From Desulfuromonadales bacterium (lineage in GTDB: Bacteria; Desulfobacterota; Desulfuromonadia; Geobacterales; Pseudopelobacteraceae): DNA of 44,480 nt. The DNA is taken from assembly GCA_013377095.1 (NCBI GenBank), contig JACAAY010000038.1, positions 1 to 44,480 of the forward strand, given 5' to 3'. The notes under the pieces were generated by a model that had not been told where the DNA came from, made no database searches, and saw only the letters and a program-made list of their open reading frames with translations. Shown in pieces: positions 20,008 through 27,654 of this stretch; the stretch's first letter is position 1; every line of letters begins with the position of its first letter. Made by a program: the position numbers and the translations under genes.

Positions 20008-21308
20008 TCTTCTTCCAATTCCAGTTCGCCATCATCCTGAGTACTCGTTTGGAGGTCGAACAACTGCCGCAGGGCATCGGTGTAGAGGTCGGTGCGCCCC
20101 CCTTGTCCGGATTGCTTGAGTAGGGTCGTGGGGGTATGCAGCAGTTTGTTGATGATTGCAATGGTCAATGACTCCAGACGCTTCTCAGCCTCCGGAGGCA
20201 TGTCTTTCCATGCGTTCATGGTCTTGTCCAGTTCAGCCCGTCTGATTTCATCGAACTTGCTGCGTAGCGCAACGATAGTAGGGGTTGACTCCAGCGAGGA
20301 GAGCCACCTGAAAAACTGGCCGATCTCCTGTTCGATTATCTCCTCGGCCTTGCTCGCTTCCAGGTTGCGCTGGGCCAGGTTGGCCTGAATGATTTCCTGC
20401 AGGTCGTCGACCGTGAAAAGATAGGCGCTTTCCACGTCATTTACTCTGGAGTCGATATCACGCGGCACGGCAATGTCGATGAAGAACATCGGTTTGTATT
20501 TGCGGCGGCGGACAACCAGCTCAACATCCTTGGGCCCGATGATAGTGTGGGGAGCGCCTGTAGAAGAGAGCACGATATCGGCCCGGTGGAGATGGTCGAA
20601 CAGTTCTTCGAAGCGTACCGCCTCCCCGCTGAATTCGTCCGCGAGGCGCTCGGCCCGAGAAAAGGTGCGGTTGGCGACCATCACGCCGCTGGCGCCACAG
20701 TTGAGGAAGTGTTTGGCGGCAAGCTCGCACATCTCCCCGGCGCCTATCAGCATAACGGTTCTGCCGGATAGGTCGCCTAGAATCTTCCGTGCCAGTTCCA
20801 CGGCAGCAAACGCCACCGAGACAGCCGACGAAGCGATTCTGGTTTCGGTGCGCACCCTTTTGGCAACAGAGAAGGCTTTGTGAAGAAATCGATTGAGGAT
20901 GATGCCGGAAGATTTGTATTCGGCGGCATAACCGTAGGCGGTTTTTATCTGGCCAAGAATCTGGGGTTCACCAATCACCATGGAGTCAAGGCTGGAAGCT
21001 ACCCGGAAAACATGGCGTATGGCTGCCTCGGAGTGATAGCTGTAGAGATGCTGCTCCAGGCTCTCCAGGGAAATGCGGTGATGGTCGGCCAGGAAACGTT
21101 TGATGCGGGAGATCCCGCCGGCGATGTCACGCGTGGTGGCGTAGATCTCGACCCGGTTACAGGTGGAAATAATCACCCCTTCGATGATATCGTCCAGCGC
21201 CACCAACTCTTGCAGTGGCTTTTCGATCAGATTGGGGGAAAAGGCCACCTTTTCTCGAATCTCAACCGATGCGGTTTTGTGGGAAAGACCAACAACAATA
21301 ATATGCAT
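20004..21308 (-). CDS. hemA: glutamyl-tRNA reductase
   Basis: A 434-residue NADPH-dependent enzyme reducing glutamyl-tRNA to glutamate-1-semialdehyde, the first committed step of C5-pathway heme synthesis. Typical blocks are [19 protein letters not shown], the catalytic Cys in [66 protein letters not shown] (NADP fold) and [14 protein letters not shown]-terminal dimerisation helix follows (from about residue 320). GGAGATG precedes the ATG. It lies 50 bases downstream of the CcsA/HemX-like gene and overlaps sfsA. Confidence 0.97.
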   Translation of the reverse strand: MHIIVVGLSHKTASVEIREKVAFSPNLIEKPLQELVALDDIIEGVIISTCNRVEIYATTRDIAGGISRIKRFLADHHRISLESLEQHLYSYHSEAAIRHVFRVASSLDSMVIGEPQILGQIKTAYGYAAEYKSSGIILNRFLHKAFSVAKRVRTETRIASSAVSVAFAAVELARKILGDLSGRTVMLIGAGEMCELAAKHFLNCGASGVMVANRTFSRAERLADEFSGEAVRFEELFDHLHRADIVLSSTGAPHTIIGPKDVELVVRRRKYKPMFFIDIAVPRDIDSRVNDVESAYLFTVDDLQEIIQANLAQRNLEASKAEEIIEQEIGQFFRWLSSLESTPTIVALRSKFDEIRRAELDKTMNAWKDMPPEAEKRLESLTIAIINKLLHTPTTLLKQSGQGGRTDLYTDALRQLFDLQTSTQDDGELELEEE

Positions 21309-21357
21309 TATGTTGACATCTCCATGGAACGTGCCGATGTTCGCGGTCTGTAATCTG

Positions 21358-22164
21358 CTACCATGAGATGCTGTGTTTCATGCCGATAAAGGTTGTCAGA
21401 AGAACGATGAAGCCGAGAATGGAAAGCAGGGCTGCTCGCCTTCCCCGCCAACCGGTCGTCAAGCGACCGTGCAGCAGAGCGGCATAGATAAACCAGGTGA
21501 TCAGTGACCAGATCTGCTTTTTGTCCGACCAGTTCCAATAACTTCCCACAGTCTGTTCCAACCAGATGGCTCCGGAGATGATGGCCATCGTAAGAAGTGG
21601 AAAACCGATGGTCAGGCAGCGATAGCTGATGTCGTCCATGGTATCCAGTGATGGGAGCTTGCGGAACAGCGCCCCAAAGTGCTTTTTTTTGAGAAAGTGT
21701 TCCTGGATGAGATACATGGCTGATGTTGCAAACGTGATCGTGAAGGCGGCGTAACTGACAAACGCCATCAGGGCGTGAATCCAGAACCAGTTGCTGCGCA
21801 GTATGGGCGAGAGGTGTTTGATCTCGTCAGGAAGGGCGCTGGAGGCGATGATTGCCAGCAAAGCCAAAGGTGTAACGAACGATCCGAGAATGGCCACTTT
21901 GTAGGTGCGCTCAAAATAGATGAAGGCGCCGACAATGGTCAGGCTGAAGAACGACAGGGATTCGTGCATGTTGGTGATCGGCAGTTGTCCGGTCAGAACG
22001 GAAAGATGGATGGTGGAAAGCAGGTGAGCAACAAATCCGGCCGAGATCAAACGGTTGGCCCAGGTCGCCAGGAGGGGTGTCGTTCTGAGCAGATAGGTCA
22101 GATAGGCTACCGTGGCTCCCCCGTACAGGGCGAGTGTGCAATAGAAAAAAATCCTGCTCATCAT
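21358..22164 (-). CDS. CcsA/HemX-like cytochrome c assembly-type membrane protein
   Basis: A 268-residue inner-membrane protein with about eight hydrophobic helices. The C-terminal part contains [24 protein letters not shown], which is related to the tryptophan-rich WWD heme-handling signature of CcsA/CcmC. It departs from the usual WDPKE wording, which favours a HemX-type relative. In Bacillus HemX is linked to HemA amount; CcsA takes part in system II cytochrome c maturation with CcsB/ResB, which is not in the window. Its start at 22164 overlaps the stop of the CysG-N gene (ATGA), with AAGGAA upstream, so it is in the heme operon directly before hemA. The choice between CcsA and HemX is open. 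Confidence 0.85.
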   Translation of the reverse strand: MMSRIFFYCTLALYGGATVAYLTYLLRTTPLLATWANRLISAGFVAHLLSTIHLSVLTGQLPITNMHESLSFFSLTIVGAFIYFERTYKVAILGSFVTPLALLAIIASSALPDEIKHLSPILRSNWFWIHALMAFVSYAAFTITFATSAMYLIQEHFLKKKHFGALFRKLPSLDTMDDISYRCLTIGFPLLTMAIISGAIWLEQTVGSYWNWSDKKQIWSLITWFIYAALLHGRLTTGWRGRRAALLSILGFIVLLTTFIGMKHSISW

Positions 22165-22754
22165 ACTGTTTCCTTGGTGTCGGACAATGCGGCGATCAGT
22201 TGCTGTGCTTGTGCGCGCACAATTTTTGCATTGTAAGTGCTGCAATTCCCTTCCGTCAACAGCTTTTCACGTTCAGCAGCAAGCTGCTCCAGTGCGGAGC
22301 CAAAGTCTTCGCCGATCAGAGTTGCCAGATGGTCACGAACCAGTACGGAAAACGCCGGACAACGGCCACCACTGGAAACGGCGATTTCCAGTGCTCCCCG
22401 TTGCAGGACAGCCGGAAAGGTGCAGTTACCAAGTTTCGGGGCATTTACCACCGCAACCAGGATTCCTCGTTGTTGTGCTTCGCGGGCAATTTCCGCATTT
22501 GTTTCAATGCTATCGCTTGCCGCAACCACCAGAAAGATTTCATCAAGGTCGTGTGGGGTGTAAGGACCGATTCGCAGTCTGAAGTCAGCTGATTGTTGCA
22601 GTTTTTTTATCTCGGAATCCAGAGATAGCGTCACCACATATACACGTGCGCCCGCCTTAAGCAGTTTTTTTGTTTTCCGGCAGGCAACTGCTCCGCCCCC
22701 CACAACCAGGGTATTCCTGCCCTGGATTTCAATGCTCAGTGTCAAGCACGTCAT
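22161..22754 (-). CDS. precorrin-2 dehydrogenase / sirohydrochlorin ferrochelatase (CysG N-terminal type)
   Basis: A 197-residue protein matching the N-terminal domain of CysG and yeast Met8, which oxidises precorrin-2 with NAD and inserts iron to make siroheme. The Rossmann motif is LVVGGGAVACRKTKKLLKAGARV (about residues 15-37), followed by LVVAASDSIETNAEIA, VNAPKLGNCTFPAVLQRG and IAVSSGGRCPAFSVLVRD, all family hallmarks. It is short for the family, with only a brief C-terminal helical region. The ATG at 22754 has GGGAGAAAG before it. It is the first gene of the heme/siroheme operon behind a good promoter and supplies the step after the SUMT half of CobA-HemD. Confidence 0.93.
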   Translation of the reverse strand: MTCLTLSIEIQGRNTLVVGGGAVACRKTKKLLKAGARVYVVTLSLDSEIKKLQQSADFRLRIGPYTPHDLDEIFLVVAASDSIETNAEIAREAQQRGILVAVVNAPKLGNCTFPAVLQRGALEIAVSSGGRCPAFSVLVRDHLATLIGEDFGSALEQLAAEREKLLTEGNCSTYNAKIVRAQAQQLIAALSDTKETV

Positions 22755-22790
22755 TGGTTGCTTTCTCCCTGATTTGATATCGGCCCTGGT

Positions 22791-22819
22791 AGAATAGTCT
22801 CTTTCGATGAATGTTTCAA
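22791..22819 (-). promoter_or_regulatory. sigma-70-like promoter of the heme operon
   Basis: On the minus strand, TTGAAA (22819-22814) and TATTCT (22796-22791) are separated by 17 bases. Transcription would start near 22784, about 30 bases before the ATG at 22754. Confidence 0.65.
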
Positions 22820-22908
22820 CTGCGTGAAGACGGGAGTTTGCTCTTGATTTTTTCCCCCCCTGGTATATCATTCAACTTACTTCAATTTACCAAAGGAGAT
22901 ACACACAT

Positions 22909-23238
22909 ATGTCCAGCGACAAAGTACTTGTATTGAACGATGCCAATTTTGACCGGGAAGTGCTGCAATCAGATATTCCGGTTCTCGTTGATTTTTGGGC
23001 CACCTGGTGTTCACCATGCAAGGCGATTGCTCCTCTGATTGATGCCGTGGCCGACGAATATGCAGGCAAAATTAAAGTCGGCAAGGTCAATGTTGACGAA
23101 AACCCGGCGACTCCCGGTAAATATGGCGTGCGCGGAATACCGACACTGGTGCTGTTCAAAGGCGGGGCTGTTGTTGATCAGATTGTCGGCGCCATTCCCA
23201 AATCACAACTGGATGCCCTGATTGCCAAGGCGCTTTGA
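22909..23238 (+). CDS. trxA: thioredoxin with CSPC active site
   Basis: A 109-residue thioredoxin. The active site reads [10 protein letters not shown] (about residues 28-37), where the usual Gly of CGPC is Ser. The cis-Pro is in [10 protein letters not shown], and the C-terminal [12 protein letters not shown] is standard. It reduces protein disulfides in the cytoplasm, with electrons from thioredoxin reductase, which is not in the window. Changing CGPC to CSPC is known to shift redox potential in thioredoxins; the effect here is inferred. AAAGGAGAT lies before the ATG. It is divergent from the heme operon and followed closely by a TlpA-like gene. A possible promoter is TTGATT (22844-22849), 16 bases, TATCAT (22866-22871). 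Confidence 0.95.
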   Translation: MSSDKVLVLNDANFDREVLQSDIPVLVDFWATWCSPCKAIAPLIDAVADEYAGKIKVGKVNVDENPATPGKYGVRGIPTLVLFKGGAVVDQIVGAIPKSQLDALIAKAL

Positions 23239-23243
23239 ACAGT

Positions 23244-23756
23244 ATGAAGCATGCCCGGTTGCTCAGTTTGCCCGCCCTGTTGTTGCTCGTCATGAGTATG
23301 TGGCCTGCGAGTCTCTACGCTTTGCCGCGTTCCGGACAAGCAACTCCCCATTTCAAGGCAACCTCAACTTCGGGGCAGGCCATCTCCCTTGATAACTATC
23401 GCGGATATGTGCTGGTAATTGATTTCTTTGCAACCTGGTGCGTGCCGTGCCGTGCCTCCGTGCCCCATATTGTTGAGATGAACCGCAAATATGGGAAACA
23501 GGGGCTTCAGGTGCTCGGTTTGAATGTTGATGATGAGGGCGATCGCGTTACCAAAGTATTTTCTGACGAACTCCGCATCAATTACCCCCTGGCAACGGCC
23601 AGTGAAAAAGTGCAGGCGGATTTTGGTGTTCGCTCCGTTCCGGTTATGTTCGTTATCGATAAAAAAGGGATTGTTGCTGAAGTCTATCGGGGATTCAATG
23701 ATGAGATCGGCCGGTCAATGGAAATACTGATTAAACGGTTATTGGCTGAGAAATAG
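23244..23756 (+). CDS. TlpA/ResA-like periplasmic thiol-disulfide protein
   Basis: About 170 residues. A signal peptide (MKHARLLSLP, then a hydrophobic core to about residue 27, ASLYA) sends it to the periplasm, probably membrane-attached or cleaved. The rest is a TlpA-like thioredoxin fold with the active site FATWCVPCRA, the family beta-hairpin insert (VLGLNVDDEGDRVTKVFSDE) and cis-Pro in VRSVPVMFV. Such proteins reduce apocytochrome c or other exported thiols, which fits the neighbouring CcsA/HemX-like gene and heme operon. The ATG at 23244 lies 5 bases past the trxA stop. A TTG at 23235, overlapping trxA, is the alternative. Confidence 0.88.
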   Translation: MKHARLLSLPALLLLVMSMWPASLYALPRSGQATPHFKATSTSGQAISLDNYRGYVLVIDFFATWCVPCRASVPHIVEMNRKYGKQGLQVLGLNVDDEGDRVTKVFSDELRINYPLATASEKVQADFGVRSVPVMFVIDKKGIVAEVYRGFNDEIGRSMEILIKRLLAEK

Positions 23757-23768
23757 TCATCACTCCCT

Positions 23769-24503
23769 TCAATAGGAAACCTCTACCAAACACAAACCAC
23801 AGGCCGGCGCCGTTACACCGGCCTTTTTTCTGTCCGGATTTTTCAGCAGCATGTCAATATGCTCCGGGGCAAATCGTCCCCGCCCGATATCCACCAGCGT
23901 TCCCGCCATTATTCGCACCATATTTTTTAGAAAACCTTCTCCTGTCACATCAATAACGATAATGTTCCCTTCGCTACTGACAGAGACGGAGTCGATACGA
24001 CGAATCGTTGTCTTCGTTACACAGTTGGAGGCGCGGAATGCGGCAAAGTCATGTCGACCAATATAGCGATACGCAGCATCGCACATGGCAGGCAGATTGA
24101 GTTGTTCGCGCACATGCCAGGAATACAGGCGCCGCAAGGGCGATCGCACCTGCGCATTGTAGATGGTGTAGCGGTAATGTTTGGAGCGGGCGTCACCGAT
24201 TGCCTTGAAACCTGTCGGGACCTCAGTTGCGGAAAGAATGGCAATGTCCGGCGGCAGAAAGCGGTTAACACCACCCACAAAGGCCTGTAGGGGCAGTTTC
24301 CTGGCTGTTGTAAATGATGCAACCATGTCCTGAGCGTGCACTCCGGCATCTGTCCGTCCGGAGGAGCGCAACCGCACCTGTTCCCCCAATAGCTGCAGCA
24401 GGGCTTCTTCGATTACCTGCTGCACGGCCATACCATTTGGTTGAATCTGCCAGCCTGCGTAGTTGGTGCCATCATACTCAATGGACAGTTTGATAGTGCG
24501 CAT
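23769..24503 (-). CDS. truA: tRNA pseudouridine(38-40) synthase
   Basis: A 244-residue enzyme making pseudouridine at positions 38-40 of tRNA anticodon arms. Seen are IEYDGTNYAGWQIQPNG, the catalytic Asp in RSSGRTDAGVHA (about residue 52), HYRYTIYN, HDFAAFRASN and GEGFLKNMVRIMAGTLVDIG. Length and ends are standard. It lies 32 bases after hslO on the same strand. Its 3' end contains a plus-strand terminator hairpin belonging to the convergent tlpA-like gene. Confidence 0.96.
   Translation of the reverse strand: MRTIKLSIEYDGTNYAGWQIQPNGMAVQQVIEEALLQLLGEQVRLRSSGRTDAGVHAQDMVASFTTARKLPLQAFVGGVNRFLPPDIAILSATEVPTGFKAIGDARSKHYRYTIYNAQVRSPLRRLYSWHVREQLNLPAMCDAAYRYIGRHDFAAFRASNCVTKTTIRRIDSVSVSSEGNIIVIDVTGEGFLKNMVRIMAGTLVDIGRGRFAPEHIDMLLKNPDRKKAGVTAPACGLCLVEVSY
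23801..23829 (+). terminator. terminator of the trxA-tlpA transcript, inside truA
   Basis: AGGCCGG (23801-23807) pairs with CCGGCCT (23818-23824) and runs into six T on the plus strand. It lies 45 bases past the tlpA-like stop and within the last codons of the convergent truA, so the coding sequence also serves as a terminator. Confidence 0.65.
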
Positions 24504-24535
24504 GGAAGTGTTCTTTCTTGCAGCGGTTGATAGGA

Positions 24536-25420
24536 TTAAGGGTGTGTGTTCGCTGCTTCAATCAGCTTTTCGAGATGTATCTTATCAAAATGATACGTTC
24601 GGCGGCAGAACTCACAGCTGACATCAGCCCCATTTTCTTTGGTATTCATGTCACGCAGCTCGTCGGAGCCAAACGACAGGAGGGCCCGCTCAACTTTTTC
24701 CCGCGAACAGCCACAGCTGAAGAATGGCAACCGTGTCTCCAGAAGCGTGTATTCTACCGTATTGAAGAGCAGTTCCAGAAGTTTTTGGGGCCCACCCTCT
24801 CGCAAGATGATTGAAAGTGGCGGAAGGGATGTGATGTTTGCCATGACCGCTTCCAGCTTGCTCTCATCGGCATCAGGGAGAGCCTGAACCAGAAAGCCGC
24901 CGCACTCTGATATCTGTCCGGTTTCATCAAAGGCTGCGCTTAGCCCGACGGCAGTGGGTGTCTGTTCGGAGTCTGCCAGATAGTAGGCAAGATCGTCACC
25001 GATTTCACTGCTACGCAACTGAACTATACCGTGATATGGCTCGCCACCCAGCCCCAAGTCTTTACTAACCGTCAGAAAGCCGGCCCGACCGAGAACATCC
25101 GCTACATTCCAGCGCCCTCCCTGCGGTTCCGCTTCCGCAAGCGGGTTGGCCACGCTGCCCCTCACAGCGCCATCGCTATCCGCTTCAATGATCATTTTGC
25201 CCAGGGGACCATTTGCCTCGAACTTGAGGGCCAGCCTCTGTCCTGATTTGAGCAATGCGCCCATCAGCGCTCCACCGGCCAATCCCCGCCCAAGTGCAAT
25301 GCTTACCGTTGCGGAGGCTTCATGTAGAGAACAGATTTCGCGGGTCAGTTCCGCTGTGCTGCAGGCCAACACCCGGATGCCTCCGGAGGTGCTCAATGCT
25401 CGAATTATGTGATCAGTCAT
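24536..25420 (-). CDS. hslO: redox-regulated chaperone Hsp33
   Basis: A 294-residue cytoplasmic holdase activated by oxidation. The N-terminal domain has ALGRGLAGGALMGALLKSGQRLALKFEANGP in family wording. The C-terminal redox switch has the paired zinc ligands CGC (about residue 238) and CEFC (about 271), so the four-Cys site is complete. Length matches. GGAGAG lies before the ATG. It is preceded by a terminator hairpin and followed by truA, suggesting an hslO-truA unit. Confidence 0.96.
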   Translation of the reverse strand: MTDHIIRALSTSGGIRVLACSTAELTREICSLHEASATVSIALGRGLAGGALMGALLKSGQRLALKFEANGPLGKMIIEADSDGAVRGSVANPLAEAEPQGGRWNVADVLGRAGFLTVSKDLGLGGEPYHGIVQLRSSEIGDDLAYYLADSEQTPTAVGLSAAFDETGQISECGGFLVQALPDADESKLEAVMANITSLPPLSIILREGGPQKLLELLFNTVEYTLLETRLPFFSCGCSREKVERALLSFGSDELRDMNTKENGADVSCEFCRRTYHFDKIHLEKLIEAANTHP

Positions 25421-25448
25421 ACTCTCTCCTGGCTGATTATGCCCGGCA

Positions 25449-25481
25449 AAAAAAAAGCCGCATCTCGCGATGCGGCTTTTT
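25449..25481 (-). terminator. terminator of the small Lys/Ala-rich gene
   Basis: AGCCGCATC (25456-25464) pairs with GATGCGGCT (25469-25477), flanked by A and T runs on both sides. On the minus strand it lies 20 bases past the small gene's stop. The symmetric tails could also act on the plus strand. Confidence 0.85.
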
Positions 25482-25500
25482 CATACTCGGTATGGAAGAA

Positions 25501-25725
25501 TTACTTGGCAGCAGGAGCAGCAGCAGGAGCTTCTTCTTTTACTTCTTTTTTAACTTTTTTGGCTTTTTTGGCTTTTTTAACTTTTTTCACTTCTTTTTTC
25601 TCGGCAGCAGGAGCAGCAACTTCGGCTTTTGCGGGCTCAGCTTTAGGAGCGTCAGCAGCAAAAACAACGGCGGAGAAGGAAACTGCTACGAGGGCGGCTA
25701 CGAGAGTTGACAGAACTTTTTTCAT
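25501..25725 (-). CDS. small exported Lys/Ala/Glu/Pro-rich protein
   Basis: A 74-residue protein. Residues 1-23 form a clear signal peptide (MKKVLSTLVAALVAVSF, cleavage after VFA-A). The mature part has about 50 residues of only Ala, Pro, Glu, Lys and Val, with a central block of KK(A/V) repeats and acidic/proline-rich ends. It has no Cys and no known domain. It is probably intrinsically disordered and periplasmic, with strong positive charge in the middle. The start is fixed by GGAGGT before the ATG at 25725. It has its own sigma-54 promoter and terminator, which argues that it is a real, regulated gene and not a low-complexity artefact. The function is unknown; similar short exported proteins occur in Geobacter relatives. 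Confidence 0.8.
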   Translation of the reverse strand: MKKVLSTLVAALVAVSFSAVVFAADAPKAEPAKAEVAAPAAEKKEVKKVKKAKKAKKVKKEVKEEAPAAAPAAK

Positions 25726-25764
25726 TTGTACTACCTCCAAAGGAATGTGTTTGTCCCGCTTATT

Positions 25765-25781
25765 TGCATTCGGTGTGCCAA
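25765..25781 (-). promoter_or_regulatory. sigma-54 promoter of the small Lys/Ala-rich gene
   Basis: On the minus strand, TTGGCACACCGAATGCA matches TTGGCAC-N6-ATGCA with exact GG-to-GC spacing. Transcription would start near 25753, about 28 bases before the ATG at 25725. No obvious repeated activator site is seen upstream. Confidence 0.75.
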
Positions 25782-25923
25782 TGTAATACACGTTGGCAAC
25801 ATACGAATATACAAGACGTTGTGTGCACAATGCCTTAATTACTCATTCATTAAGTACCCGAGATCAAACAATGGATGCCGCAAATAAGGTATACACTTTT
25901 CAGAAAGGGAAAATACAGGTTTA

Positions 25924-27555
25924 TTAGTAGCGGTATCTCAGTTCGAGCTTCAGGAGATGATTTGTTCGGTCAACACCATTAATCAAGTTTAAATTGTTGA
26001 TTTTTTCGAATCCATAGCCAATTTGGGCGTCAATGTCCCCACGCACGGGCAGGGACCAGAAAATTCTTCCGGCATGTTTCGATTCCATAACTTGACCTGG
26101 CATCCGGTATGAGCGGCCCCGCTCAGTATAAAGGTATTCCAGTGCAAGATTGTTTCGAACACTAAACCAGTGGCTGTAGCGTAAAAAGAAGTCCTGAACG
26201 CCTCCTCCACCCTGGGAGTGTCCGGGGGTCATGTCATGGTAAACGTATCCGCGAGGGAACTGCCAATCACTGTAGAGCATGACACTACCAAAAAAGTATT
26301 CGAAACGAAAGTCATCCCGACATGACGCGGTCAGGCAGGGAATGAAGATGCCCCCAACATAACTCTCTACAATCGGCCATACGCCACCGGCGTTATCTTC
26401 ACCGGAGAATTCTCCGTAAATCTCGGTATTGCGTAACCATGGTATGCGAAAGCGTAAGTCGAGCCCGGCAATCGTATTGGCATGGTCGTTGTTGCCGCCA
26501 CCAAAAACAGTGCCGATGATACTGGGAGACCCGGAAAAGCCGGGACCGCCCGTTTGTCGAACAAAGTTTGCACCGATTTCGTACCAATCCTTTGGTTTTA
26601 CGGCAAGTTTAAAACCGATGAAATAGGGGCGGCGATGGTCGCTGGTCCCTGCATCGATTTCGTCAAAACGAGAAACAATCAGCGAGTATTTGACATCGCC
26701 GATCCAGCGCTTGAGCCAGGCAACGTTAATGGGCTCAGGACTTGACAGTTTGACAAAGTCGAAATTTTGAGCGTTGTTTGTCAAGGTTGTTGTGCCGCGA
26801 AAACCCGGGCCAAACCAGTTTTCATCCCGGCCGACTTCAAGTTCAAGCCCGCCACCTCCCAGTTTGATATAACCTCGGTTGAGAGAGAGTTTCGTGTTGG
26901 TCTTTGAAATAAGGATGGCAGGTTCAACCAGTCCGGTAACCTTGGTACTTAGATACCCTTCCGCTGCCCAGCGCAACTCAGCACTATGACCGGATGGATG
27001 GATGGTCCCGTTGTTATTTTCCAGTAGAGGCGTTCCTTCTGTACCGGATGTTTTTTGCGGGCCTGGTGTAAATGGGCGGAGATCGCCACCAATGAAACCA
27101 AAAGCCGACTGATGACCAGAATCAAAGGAGGTTCTGTTATAGTCCCTTGGAATGCCATCCAGATAGACATATCGTTTTCTAATCGAGGCAGTCGGATTGA
27201 AATCTACAAATTGCGGTTTCTTGTCAGGGTGTTCCAACAAAAAAGTTTCACGGGGAATCAGCTCGCGAAGGCGAATTATGAGCTGACGGGGAAAAGTTAA
27301 AGTATCATCTCCACGGTCATTCAGAGTTTTTTCTGCTTCAAGAAGCAAGCGTGCCGCTTCAGTCTTGGAAAAAGGTTTTATGCCCATAACATCGGAGGTG
27401 ACGAGACCAAGGCCTGCCAATTTCTCAAGATAGAGATATAGAGGGCTGTCGAGTGGGATATTTGCTGAGGAGAGCGCCCAAGAATAATCCGAAAGGCAAG
27501 AGGCCATGAAAACAACAGTTACGAACAGCAGTGTTTTAAGTGTAGGTTTGGTCAT
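25924..27555 (-). CDS. wzi: Wzi-like capsule assembly outer-membrane protein
   Basis: A 543-residue exported protein. A signal peptide (about residues 1-27) is followed by a helical N-terminal region (PLYLYLEKLAGLGLV...KTEAARLLLEAE), as seen in Wzi-type and S-layer-like barrel proteins. A long stretch of alternating beta strands with many aromatic residues follows, ending in ELRYRY, a barrel-type C terminus. GRDENWFGPGF and WLKRWIGDVKYSLIVSRFD are typical of the capsule assembly Wzi family, which helps hold polysaccharide at the cell surface. The start has no strong Shine-Dalgarno. It is the last gene of the polysaccharide cluster. Family assignment is by pattern memory and is fairly good. 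Confidence 0.8.
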   Translation of the reverse strand: MTKPTLKTLLFVTVVFMASCLSDYSWALSSANIPLDSPLYLYLEKLAGLGLVTSDVMGIKPFSKTEAARLLLEAEKTLNDRGDDTLTFPRQLIIRLRELIPRETFLLEHPDKKPQFVDFNPTASIRKRYVYLDGIPRDYNRTSFDSGHQSAFGFIGGDLRPFTPGPQKTSGTEGTPLLENNNGTIHPSGHSAELRWAAEGYLSTKVTGLVEPAILISKTNTKLSLNRGYIKLGGGGLELEVGRDENWFGPGFRGTTTLTNNAQNFDFVKLSSPEPINVAWLKRWIGDVKYSLIVSRFDEIDAGTSDHRRPYFIGFKLAVKPKDWYEIGANFVRQTGGPGFSGSPSIIGTVFGGGNNDHANTIAGLDLRFRIPWLRNTEIYGEFSGEDNAGGVWPIVESYVGGIFIPCLTASCRDDFRFEYFFGSVMLYSDWQFPRGYVYHDMTPGHSQGGGGVQDFFLRYSHWFSVRNNLALEYLYTERGRSYRMPGQVMESKHAGRIFWSLPVRGDIDAQIGYGFEKINNLNLINGVDRTNHLLKLELRYRY

Positions 27556-27654
27556 GTAGAGCCGCTGGTAGTGATATTGTGTTGGGGAAATGGATATGTG
27601 TGGAATGTGTTTTTATCAAAAATTCACCTTTGTTGTCACCATGTTGTTATTCCT

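Noticed and set aside
25540..25610. Tandem repeat in the small Lys/Ala-rich gene taken as a CRISPR or satellite
   Set aside because: It is explained by the Lys/Ala codon repeats of the protein; there are no regular spacers. No CRISPR array was seen anywhere in the window.
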